Part shown: one piece after another, positions 1-5,093 of the stretch
Numbering within the stretch: the stretch's first letter is position 1
Layout: every line of letters starts with the position of its first letter
From: an uncultured Bacilli bacterium
GTDB taxonomy: Bacteria > Bacillota_I > Bacilli_A > RF39 > UBA660
Assembly (NCBI GenBank): GCA_934096945.1
Contig: CAKOND010000016.1
Coordinates: forward strand, 1-22,364
Direction: 5' to 3'
DNA: 22,364 nt
Translations under genes and position numbers: made by a program
The notes under the pieces: generated by a model
What the model was told of the DNA's origin: nothing
The model's database searches: none
What the model saw: only the letters and a program-made list of their open reading frames with translations

Positions 1-207
1 GTCTCCAAAACCTTTGTTATAAAAGTTAAAAAGACTGATTTTACCTTATAACTACTGGGTTTATCAAATGTTATGTTTTGAACTGGTGGCACTTTTGGTG
101 GCATAAGTATAAATTTGAAACATATCATTTCGAATTAAATTAGTTTATAAATGATAATAATATATCATTTTATAATATAAATTGTTTGCTCTTAATTGAG
201 CATTTAT
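1..207. other. Non-coding left flank with a 12-bp copy of the tRNA-Trp anticodon region
   Basis: No gene can be supported here. The first 12 bases (GTCTCCAAAACC) are identical to bases 236-247 inside the tRNA-Trp gene, and the match stops at base 13. A minus-strand reading frame opens at about 104 (start MPPKVPPVQN) and runs off the left edge. A plus-strand frame ends at 51. Neither has a convincing ribosome binding site or recognisable homology. The rest is very AT-rich and may hold the tRNA promoter (a TATAAT-like stretch near 170-180). Confidence 0.4.
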
Positions 208-281
208 AGGGGTATAATATAGTGGTAGTATGATGGTCTCCAAAACCATTCGCGAGGGTTCAAATCCTTCTACCCCTGCCA
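208..281 (+). tRNA. trnW: tRNA-Trp (anticodon CCA), CCA end encoded
   Basis: The sequence folds into a full cloverleaf. The 7-bp acceptor stem is AGGGGTA (208-214) with TACCCCT (271-277). The D arm has ATAT paired with GTAT and a loop containing GG. The anticodon stem is ATGGT/ACCAT around the loop CTCCAAA, giving anticodon CCA. The T arm is GAGGG/CCTTC with the loop TTCAAAT. The discriminator is G278 and the CCA is encoded at 279-281. Position 10 is A where G is usual. tRNA genes are common integration sites for conjugative elements, and conjugation-type genes begin shortly downstream. The gene itself is intact. Confidence 0.95.
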
Positions 282-316
282 GAAAATCAATCGTTTTTAA
301 ACGATTTATATATATA

Positions 317-350
317 TGCTAGTAAGAAATCTTACTAGTATTTTTATTTT
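317..350 (+). terminator. Intrinsic terminator after tRNA-Trp
   Basis: CTAGTAAG (319-326) and CTTACTAG (331-338) form a perfect 8-bp stem with a 4-nt loop, followed by TTTTTATTTT (341-350). It would end the tRNA transcript. A weaker hairpin (ATCGTTT...AAACGAT) lies just upstream at 290-304. Confidence 0.8.
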
Positions 351-396
351 CTATTGAGACCATTATACACATAATTAATTTTTTTTGCAAACTGAC

Positions 397-425
397 TTGA
401 TTAATTTTTTCATGAGAGTTAACAT
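397..425 (+). promoter_or_regulatory. Probable promoter of the first small gene, with a dyad over the -10
   Basis: TTGATT (397-402) and TAACAT (420-425) are separated by 17 nt, a good sigma-A arrangement. The -10 lies inside an imperfect dyad (GAGAGTTAACATCTC, 415-429). A near-identical motif (AGAGTTAATATCTC) overlaps the -10 of the promoter at 4377-4405, so the two may share a regulator. The CATCTC segment could also pair with the ribosome binding site GAGGTG (433-438). Confidence 0.5.
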
Positions 426-445
426 CTCAAACGAGGTGATTTTAG

Positions 446-709
446 TTGAGTAAATATGTTTATGAGAATCATGAAGTTGAAGAAGGATTATTTGTAACAT
501 TACAATTAATTGATGCTATCGACATGAAATATAGTTGTTGTTTTCCAGCTGATATTGAAAAGGATATTGAAAAATTGTCTAGGCACTTAGTTAAATATGT
601 TGAAGGTGAAGACAAACATCCTAATGTAGATATTGAAAATACAAAACTTATACAGCAGTTTATATATAATAAGGATGATATTGATAAAATAGAAAAAAAT
701 CACAAATAG
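446..709 (+). CDS. Small hypothetical acidic protein (87 aa)
   Basis: I do not recognise this protein. It is 87 residues, acidic, with no signal peptide or membrane segment and two adjacent cysteines (SCC, near residue 30), so it is probably cytosolic. The start is a TTG preceded by GAGGTG with about 9 nt spacing; the codon just upstream in frame is TAG, so it cannot start earlier. It is the first gene after the tRNA terminator, has its own promoter at 397-425, and stands 50 bp before another small unknown gene read in the same direction. A role in element control or maintenance would be a guess from position only. Confidence 0.7.
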   Translation: MSKYVYENHEVEEGLFVTLQLIDAIDMKYSCCFPADIEKDIEKLSRHLVKYVEGEDKHPNVDIENTKLIQQFIYNKDDIDKIEKNHK

Positions 710-759
710 TATTATATAATGTATGTTATGTGTTATAATGTTTTTGCAGGTGGTTGTTT

Positions 760-1161
760 ATGGATAAATTTGAAAGATTAAAAGATATAATTAGAAATAA
801 AAAAAATGATTTTAATATAAATAATTTTGTATTGGATACTAAAGGTTCTAAATCAAATATAAGTGATTATGCTATTGATTATAAACAAATAGAAAAACAT
901 CCTTATATTATAAATCTATTAACTTACGAAAAATCCATTCCTGAAAAGAAAAAAAATTATGGAAATAAACTTGATTATGAAATGAATAAGTATTATTTTC
1001 TTAAATTATATATAAATAAAGAAGAAGAATTATTAGAAATAACATTAAATAAATCATCTACAAAAAAAGATATACATTTGTTATTTTTGGAATATCTTGA
1101 TAAAATAAACTTCTTGAATATAAATGACTTCTTAGAATATTTATTTAAAGTTCTTCAGTAG
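760..1161 (+). CDS. Hypothetical lysine-rich protein (133 aa)
   Basis: No family is recognised. The protein is very rich in Lys, Asn, Ile and Leu, has no membrane segment, and looks largely helical in its C-terminal half (KKDIHLLFLEYLDKINFLN). ATG 760 is chosen because AGGTGG (748-753) sits 6 nt upstream; an in-frame TTG at 754 overlaps the end of that site and is unlikely. The TTATAATG just upstream (733-740) could be the -10 of its own promoter. The gene ends 10 bp before an intrinsic terminator, so it probably forms a short unit alone or with the gene before it. Confidence 0.7.
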   Translation: MDKFERLKDIIRNKKNDFNINNFVLDTKGSKSNISDYAIDYKQIEKHPYIINLLTYEKSIPEKKKNYGNKLDYEMNKYYFLKLYINKEEELLEITLNKSSTKKDIHLLFLEYLDKINFLNINDFLEYLFKVLQ

Positions 1162-1170
1162 AACTATATA

Positions 1171-1201
1171 ATAACTACTTTTAAACGAGTAGTTATTTTT
1201 A
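1171..1201 (+). terminator. Intrinsic terminator
   Basis: ATAACTACT (1171-1179) pairs perfectly with AGTAGTTAT (1188-1196) across an 8-nt loop, followed by a T-run. It closes the 446-1161 gene pair and separates it from the regulator unit downstream. Confidence 0.8.
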
Positions 1202-1226
1202 ATAATTTAAATGTCGATTTTTGTGT

Positions 1227-1300
1227 TATAATTATATAGTAGTAAAAATTATTTTTGGGAGTAGTATTATCCTTGACTTTGGTGATACTACTCTTTTTTT
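1227..1300 (+). promoter_or_regulatory. Promoter -10 and terminator hairpin (attenuator) ahead of the Cro/C1-type regulator
   Basis: TATAAT at 1227-1232 predicts a transcript start near 1239. GAGTAGTAT (1259-1267) then pairs perfectly with ATACTACTC (1285-1293), followed directly by seven T residues (1294-1300). This is a strong intrinsic terminator inside the leader, ending a transcript of about 60 nt before the regulator gene at 1323. The regulator would only be made by read-through or antitermination, or the hairpin releases a short RNA. No leader ORF is visible between the promoter and the hairpin. Confidence 0.6.
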
Positions 1301-1322
1301 GTTTCAAGAAAGGATGGCTATT

Positions 1323-1586
1323 GTGAATACTAAGGAGATTGATTATGAAACTGATTTTGGAAATGTAAAAATTAAATTAAATGTTTTAATGGATAAGAAA
1401 CATATATCAATAAGTACTATGAGTAAATTAGCAAATGTTAAATATGAAATAGTGAAAAAATATTATTATGGTGACAATTATGCTTTTACTTCAGAAATAC
1501 TTGCAAAATTTTGTTATATTTTAGATTGCAAAATAGATGATATATTAGTATATGAAACCTCGAAAGACTATGTAAATCAAGGCTAA
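1323..1586 (+). CDS. Cro/C1-type HTH regulator (small XRE family)
   Basis: This is a single-domain DNA-binding protein of about 87 residues. After a short N-terminal tail, the region from about residue 14 to 75 has the layout of small XRE proteins: a first helix (VKIKLNVLMDKK), a helix-turn-helix with STMSKLANVKYEIVKKYYYG, and a closing helix pair ending in ILDCKIDDILVYE, the usual C-terminal signature of this fold. GTG 1323 is chosen because AAAGGA lies about 8 nt upstream; ATG 1314 in the same frame overlaps that site and would only add three residues. It sits behind a terminator hairpin, in the control region of the element, and is a candidate regulator of transfer or excision. Confidence 0.75.
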   Translation: MNTKEIDYETDFGNVKIKLNVLMDKKHISISTMSKLANVKYEIVKKYYYGDNYAFTSEILAKFCYILDCKIDDILVYETSKDYVNQG

Positions 1587-1663
1587 ACAAAGTAAAAGGA
1601 GTTTATAAAGAGTTTATAACTTATCATATAAAGTGTTTGATTTTTATAAAGTCAAGGGATAAA

Positions 1664-1699
1664 ATGATTATAATAAGTCATAATTATGAAGAAGGATGA
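1664..1699 (+). CDS. Possible 11-residue leader peptide
   Basis: A minimal ORF (MIIISHNYEEG) follows AGGGAT with short spacing, and its TGA stop falls inside the 5' half of the terminator hairpin at 1692-1710. The same arrangement is seen much more convincingly at 1823-1930. Being so short, it may be chance. Confidence 0.2.
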   Translation: MIIISHNYEEG

Positions 1700-1714
1700 A
1701 AAAAATCCTTTTTT
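1692..1714 (+). terminator. Intrinsic terminator downstream of the Cro/C1-type regulator
   Basis: AAGGAT (1692-1697) pairs with ATCCTT (1705-1710) across a 7-nt loop and runs into TTTTTT. It probably ends the regulator transcript (gene stop at 1586). The 105 bases between hold only AT-rich sequence with two close copies of AGTTTATAA. Confidence 0.6.
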
Positions 1715-1736
1715 CATTTATTCCACGAATTGGGAA

Positions 1737-1765
1737 TTGACTTAAAAAATACCGAATGCTATTAT
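1737..1765 (+). promoter_or_regulatory. Sigma-A-type promoter for the leader ORF and sigma-like gene
   Basis: TTGACT (1737-1742) and TATTAT (1760-1765) are separated by exactly 17 nt, predicting a transcript start near 1772. The transcript would carry the 35-codon leader, a terminator hairpin and then the regulator at 1975. Confidence 0.7.
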
Positions 1766-1822
1766 AGTCAACAAGTATTTAAAAACGGTCTTATATCGTA
1801 ATACTTTGGGGGATTGAATAAT

Positions 1823-1930
1823 ATGGGTTGGATTAATTATCATAGAGATTATTATACTGATGAAAATCAACAAAGAACCTTTTCCCCTTTTTTTAATAAT
1901 AGCAGTAATAATTACAAGAGAGCAAACTGA
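1823..1930 (+). CDS. Leader peptide (35 aa) ending inside a terminator hairpin
   Basis: The ORF begins MGWINYHRDYY and ends YKRAN. It has a GGGGGA ribosome binding site about 10 nt upstream and lies on a leader transcribed from the promoter at 1737-1765. Its last codons and its TGA (1928-1930) fall within the 5' arm and loop of the perfect terminator stem at 1916-1954. Ribosomes reaching the stop would therefore cover the arm and block the terminator. This is the classical layout of translation-coupled attenuation. The peptide is rich in Tyr, Asn, Arg and Phe but shows no single-residue run pointing to one amino acid as the signal. It could instead be a small functional protein. Confidence 0.6.
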   Translation: MGWINYHRDYYTDENQQRTFSPFFNNSSNNYKRAN

Positions 1931-1957
1931 CTTGTTAATAGTCTTTGCTCTCTTTTT
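1916..1957 (+). terminator. Attenuator hairpin between leader ORF and sigma-like gene
   Basis: AAGAGAGCAAA (1916-1926) pairs without mismatch with TTTGCTCTCTT (1944-1954) across a 17-nt loop and leads into TTTG and TTTGG. The U-tract runs into the GGAGG (1962-1966) of the next gene. The loop side carries GCAAACTGACTTG (1922-1934), a 13-mer also present at 387-399 ahead of the first small gene. Confidence 0.75.
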
Positions 1958-1974
1958 GTTTGGAGGAAGAAATT

Positions 1975-2439
1975 ATGAGAAAAAGAAGAACTGACTTTTT
2001 AAACGATTATGTTGCTAATCAGTATCCCATTGAAAAATTTAAAGAATTAATTTTTATAACACTTGATATTGTAGAAAATTTTTTACTTACATTAGAGTGT
2101 GGGTATAATTATAATTCATCGTCAATTGCATCTTATGGGGAAAAATATGGTTCTTCTCAAAGAAATACTAATTCTAAAATTGAGAGCATTATAATTAAAA
2201 ATATGAAAGATGAAGAAAAAATGAGTAATTTTTTAAACTGCTATTTCTCTGCTTACTCTACTTTAAATAAAGATGAAAAAGATATTTTTGATGCAACATT
2301 TGTTGATAGATTAACGGATCAAGAAATAATTGGAAAATATAAAACATATTCAAAACATATTACACAAGTTAGGAAAAGTGCAATTATTAAATTTTGTTTA
2401 AAAAGTGGTTTAGATAAATTTGTTGATTTAATTAAATAA
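1975..2439 (+). CDS. Sigma-70 region-4-like / ArpU-like transcription regulator
   Basis: The 154-residue protein ends in a region (about residues 95-145) resembling sigma region 4: LNKDEKDIFDATFVDRL, then TDQEIIGKYK as the first helix of an HTH, and HITQVRKSAIIKFCLKSGL as the recognition helix and tail. Sigma-like or ArpU-like proteins of this size are common regulators of late genes in conjugative elements and prophages. The N-terminal half is not recognised. ATG 1975 is supported by GGAGG 8 nt upstream. Expression appears to be gated by the leader peptide and terminator directly ahead of it. It is the best candidate in the window for an activator or antiterminator acting on the transfer operons. 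Confidence 0.6.
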   Translation: MRKRRTDFLNDYVANQYPIEKFKELIFITLDIVENFLLTLECGYNYNSSSIASYGEKYGSSQRNTNSKIESIIIKNMKDEEKMSNFLNCYFSAYSTLNKDEKDIFDATFVDRLTDQEIIGKYKTYSKHITQVRKSAIIKFCLKSGLDKFVDLIK

Positions 2440-2442
2440 ATA

Positions 2443-2469
2443 ATAACGAGTTTATAGGGATCTCGTTAT
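2443..2469. repeat. Perfect inverted repeat ahead of the methyltransferase
   Basis: ATAACGAG (2443-2450) and CTCGTTAT (2462-2469) form a perfect 8-bp stem with an 11-nt loop. It is followed by A residues, not T residues, on the plus strand, so it is not a good plus-strand terminator. It may be an operator, an RNA stability hairpin, or part of the methyltransferase leader. Confidence 0.5.
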
Positions 2470-2505
2470 AAAAAAACTAAATTTATAAGATAAGGAGGTG
2501 AAAAT

Positions 2506-3318
2506 TTAGAAACTTGTAATCCATACTACTCTACAAGATTAGGTAAATTATATAAGGGTGATTGTTTAAAAGTTATGGATTATCTTATTGAACAAGGAAT
2601 TAAAGTTGATGCAATTATAACGGATCCGCCATATGCTGTAACATCATATTCATGGGATCAAATTATTCCATTTGATCAAATGTGGGATAAGCTTTCCAAA
2701 TTGATTAAAGATGATGGTGCTATTGTCCTTTTTGGCAATGAGCCATTTAGTAGTAGTTTGAGGATGAGTAATCCTAAATTCTATCGTTATGATTGGAAAT
2801 GGATAAAAACACAAGTAACAGGATTTCAAAATGCTAAATATCAACCATTAAGATGTTATGAAGATATTATGATATTTTCGAAATGTGGTGCTGTTGCATC
2901 TGCTAAACCACCAATGAGATATTTTCCACAAGGTATTATTCCAGTTAATCTTAAAGTCACAACAAAACCTATAAATTATTTAGGTGATAAAAAAAGTGAT
3001 GAAAAAGTTAGTTATACCCAAGAGGAAGCTAATTTTCCAAGAAATGTTATTCAATTTGCAAGAGAAACTGATTTATATCATCCTACACAAAAGCCAATTG
3101 TTTTGATGGAATATATTGTATCTACCTATTCTAAACGAGGTGACTTAGTTTTGGATTTCACAAGTGGAAGTGGGTCTACCCTTTTAGCATGTGAAGTTCT
3201 AAATCGAAGATGGATCGGAATTGAACTTACTGACAAATATTGTGAAGTTATAAAAAAAAGAATTCAAAAAGGAATTCAACTAAAATTACAATTTGAATAC
3301 GATAATGAGAACACATAA
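2506..3318 (+). CDS. Orphan DNA methyltransferase, beta class (N4-cytosine/N6-adenine), probable UUA start
   Basis: This enzyme should transfer a methyl group from S-adenosylmethionine to an exocyclic amino group in DNA. The N-terminus carries LYKGDCLKVM, the catalytic motif DPPY is at about residues 40-43, and the SAM-binding motif DFTSGSGSTLLA is at about 217-228. Catalytic motif before SAM motif is the beta-class order of the N6_N4_Mtase family. Full length is about 270 residues. No restriction endonuclease is nearby, so it is probably a protective or regulatory orphan methylase, common on conjugative elements. The first in-frame ATG (2575) would remove the conserved GDCL segment. AAGGAGG (2492-2498) points to TTA 2506 with 7 nt spacing. 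An in-frame TAA at 2491 excludes earlier starts, and no ATG, GTG or TTG occurs in between. Confidence 0.85.
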   Translation, partial: LETCNPYYSTRLGKLYKGDCLKVMDYLIEQGIKVDAIITDPPYAVTSYSWDQIIPFDQMWDKLSKLIKDDGAIVLFGNEPFSSSLRMSNPKFYRYDWKWIKTQVTGFQNAKYQPLRCYEDIMIFSKCGAVASAKPPMRYFPQGIIPVNLKVTTKPINYLGDKKSDEKVSYTQEEANFPRNVIQFARETDLYHPTQKPIVLMEYIVSTYSKRGDLVLDFTSGSGSTLLACEVLNRRWIGIELTDKYCEVIKKRIQKGIQLKLQFEYDNENT

Positions 3319-3441
3319 TGGGAGGGATTTTTTTATAAACAAATTATTGTATAAAAAAAGTCGAAAAAACAAAGCACTCATTTTATTCGACTACTCATAT
3401 TATAACAAAAATACAAAACTATTGCTAGGAGCTATATATTA
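3319..3441 (+). promoter_or_regulatory. Intergenic region with inverted repeat and likely operon promoter
   Basis: AGTCGA (3359-3364) and TCGACT (3387-3392) form a 6-bp inverted repeat with a 22-nt spacer. A -10-like TATTAT/TATAAC (3398-3406) follows, ahead of the AGGAG site (3427-3431) of the pilin-like gene. No good -35 is visible, so the promoter may need an activator. This is the most likely start of the first conjugation operon. Confidence 0.4.
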
Positions 3442-3681
3442 ATGGAAAGCATATTACAGGATGTTTTAAAATTAATAAATGATGCTATGGGATATTTAAG
3501 GTTGTTCGTGATTGGTGGAACAGCTTTTTTTGTCGCCAAAGACTACGCTCTTAAAATGGCATCAAGTGATGATAATCAAAAAGCAAGTTATGATCGAAAA
3601 ATAAAAACTACAATAATTGCAGGTGTATCTGCACTTGTCACAACTCAATTCGTATCATGGATTTTAGGATATTTTAAATAA
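3442..3681 (+). CDS. Pilin-like two-helix membrane protein (VirB2/Maff2-like)
   Basis: The 79-residue protein has two hydrophobic helices, about residues 15-37 and 57-77, separated by a charged cytoplasm-type loop (KMASSDDNQKASYDRKIK). Small proteins of this size and topology open the conjugation operons of many Firmicute elements (Maff-2 or VirB2-like) and are thought to be pilin-like or channel components of the type IV secretion system. There is no obvious cleavable signal peptide. ATG 3442 follows AGGAG by about 10 nt. Its stop overlaps the next start by one base (TAATG), so the following gene is translationally coupled. Assignment rests on topology and position, not on a conserved motif. 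Confidence 0.6.
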   Translation: MESILQDVLKLINDAMGYLRLFVIGGTAFFVAKDYALKMASSDDNQKASYDRKIKTTIIAGVSALVTTQFVSWILGYFK

Positions 3682-4097
3682 TGAATCAAAAAGATTTTAA
3701 AAAAACAATAAATGAAATTTTAACAGAGGGTAAAATTGAAGGTAAAGATATTAAAAATATTGATACATTAAAGTATTTACTTGATGATAGAAAAATTAAC
3801 AAAAGTTTATATGATGGTTTCACTAAAAATTATGAGATGGAATATGGTTCAAATCGTGATTATATTTTAATGAAAATACAGGATATGCTTTATAGATTAC
3901 ATTTATTAGTTAATTATAATTTTGTTGAAAGATATGGAATAATTGATAAGAACAATATTAGAAATGCAATTAGTATTTTAATTGATAATGATGATATTGA
4001 TTTTTATGATGCTGTATCTTTTGATGATTCAGATTTTGAAATTGTTGACTTACAAGATTTTGATGTAAGAAACGTGCTATGTATTAAAAATATATGA
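3681..4097 (+). CDS. Hypothetical acidic protein (138 aa)
   Basis: No family is recognised. The protein is soluble, acidic and charged, with an N-terminal segment rich in Lys and Asp and a central hydrophobic helix pair (MKIQDMLYRLHLLVNYNFVERYG). Its C-terminus is strongly acidic (DDSDFEIVDLQDFD). It overlaps the pilin-like gene by one base and the next gene by four bases (ATGA), so the three are translated together. Position suggests a small accessory factor of the secretion apparatus or its regulation. Confidence 0.65.
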   Translation: MNQKDFKKTINEILTEGKIEGKDIKNIDTLKYLLDDRKINKSLYDGFTKNYEMEYGSNRDYILMKIQDMLYRLHLLVNYNFVERYGIIDKNNIRNAISILIDNDDIDFYDAVSFDDSDFEIVDLQDFDVRNVLCIKNI

Positions 4098-4372
4098 AAA
4101 AGAAAACTTGGCATTCATTCGTAAAAAGTCATAATTTAGTTAATCGAATTTATGATATGCTAGATTACTTCCACTGCTTTGATGAAGTAAAAAATGTGGA
4201 GTTAGCAAAAAATCAAATAAAAAATAAGATTCGAAGTATTTATTATGTTGAAACTCTAGCAAAATACTTTGATGATAAAAAAAATAAACATATAAAAAAT
4301 ATAGAGTTAAGATGTAATCTAATTGATTTAATAAATGATTTAGATTATTTAAAACAATATCTTTATAAATAA
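4094..4372 (+). CDS. Hypothetical basic protein (92 aa)
   Basis: The protein is not recognised. It is basic, helical in appearance and lacks membrane segments; Lys-rich stretches (KNKIRSIYYVETLAKYF) alternate with hydrophobic ones. Its ATG lies inside the end of the previous gene (4-bp ATGA overlap), so it depends on coupled translation. The next gene begins 55 bp later behind its own promoter. Confidence 0.6.
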   Translation: MKKKTWHSFVKSHNLVNRIYDMLDYFHCFDEVKNVELAKNQIKNKIRSIYYVETLAKYFDDKKNKHIKNIELRCNLIDLINDLDYLKQYLYK

Positions 4373-4376
4373 AAAT

Positions 4377-4405
4377 TTGACATATATTAAAATAAGAGTT
4401 AATAT
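4377..4405 (+). promoter_or_regulatory. Sigma-A-type promoter inside the conjugation region
   Basis: TTGACA (4377-4382) and TAATAT (4400-4405) are separated by 17 nt. The -10 lies in AGAGTTAATATCTC, which matches the dyad over the -10 at 415-429. The predicted transcript starts only about 16 nt before the gene at 4428. The pair of promoters is probably co-regulated. Confidence 0.6.
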
Positions 4406-4427
4406 CTCCTAAAAAGAAGGTGATCTT

Positions 4428-5045
4428 ATCAAAAAGAAAATTATTGGATTATTGATTGGTTTATTAATAATTAGTATTATTTTTATAACAGGTTTATTTT
4501 TGTATAATTTTCATAATAAATATGATTCAAAAAATAAAAATAATCCATCTGTTGTAGAAAAAAAGAATTCTGAGAATAAAAAAGCTGTTAAGGATGAAGT
4601 AAAAATCAAAGATGAAAATGTTGATAAAAAAGATGATGTGAATAATGACGATACTACTTCAAAAAACAATGAATCAAAAGAGACCAAAACTAATAATTCA
4701 AACAAATCAAATATTCAGTCAAACGAAAACAAAAATAACCAGAAAACAACAACTTCCGAAATAACTCAACCACCTGTTCAACAAGAAGAACAAAAGGAAG
4801 AATCGAATAATAATGTTAAAGCAAATAATCCGTGGGATATTCTTGGAATCACAGAAGATCAATATTATAATAAACCATTATATAGTTGGGAACGTGTAGA
4901 TTTTTCAACATATGAAGAGTGTGCTAATTATGGAGAATCTTATAAACCATATTTAAATGGTGAAGAATTGTATCATTGCTCTACGGTTTCAAGTGCATCA
5001 GGCAAAAATCTAGGATGGATGTTTCATACTGAGAAACTTAATTAA
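4428..5045 (+). CDS. Membrane-anchored protein with disordered linker and Cys-containing C-terminal domain; probable AUC start
   Basis: About 205 residues. A short basic start (KKK) and one hydrophobic helix (about residues 5-27) anchor it in the membrane. A long linker rich in Lys, Asn, Asp, Ser and Thr follows (about 30-130), then a compact domain (NPWDILGITEDQYYNKPLY to the end) with several Trp and Tyr and two Cys that could form a disulfide outside the cell. The domain is not recognised. A linker of this kind suits a protein that spans the cell wall. The start is inferred as ATC 4428: GAAGGTGAT places it 7 nt downstream and restores a typical KKKIIG membrane start, whereas the first standard start (TTG 4452) would cut off the basic segment. 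Confidence 0.65.
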   Translation: MKKKIIGLLIGLLIISIIFITGLFLYNFHNKYDSKNKNNPSVVEKKNSENKKAVKDEVKIKDENVDKKDDVNNDDTTSKNNESKETKTNNSNKSNIQSNENKNNQKTTTSEITQPPVQQEEQKEESNNNVKANNPWDILGITEDQYYNKPLYSWERVDFSTYEECANYGESYKPYLNGEELYHCSTVSSASGKNLGWMFHTEKLN

Positions 5046-5050
5046 TACTA

Positions 5051-5075
5051 AAAGACTTTTTAGAAGTCTTTTTTT
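5051..5075 (+). terminator. Terminator hairpin directly ahead of the adhesin ribosome binding site
   Basis: AAAGACTT (5051-5058) pairs with AAGTCTTT (5064-5071) across 5 nt, with T residues to 5075. The GGGAGG (5079-5084) of the adhesin gene follows at once. It ends the transcript of the 4428 gene or gates read-through into the adhesin-sortase genes. Confidence 0.7.
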
Positions 5076-5093
5076 GATGGGAGGAATGTATAA

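Noticed and set aside
1..104. Partial minus-strand gene starting MPPKVPPVQN and running off the left edge
   Set aside because: No ribosome binding site, no recognised family and only about 34 codons visible; it could be real but cannot be supported.
356..364. GAGACCATT as an inverted att half-site matching the tRNA (AATGGTCTC-like)
   Set aside because: Only 8-9 bases match and nothing else supports a recombination site here; chance is likely in this region.
2443..2469. Terminator after the sigma-like gene
   Set aside because: The stem is perfect but is followed by A residues, not T residues, on the coding strand, so it is listed as an inverted repeat only.
2650..2844. Minus-strand reading frame within the methyltransferase gene
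   Set aside because: It lies wholly inside a gene with clear conserved motifs, has no ribosome binding site and shows no domain; it is a shadow frame. The same holds for minus-strand frames at 4511-4705, 9923-10141, 10488-10856, 13601-13891, 14731-14985, 19145-19378, 19375-19674 and 22027-22263.
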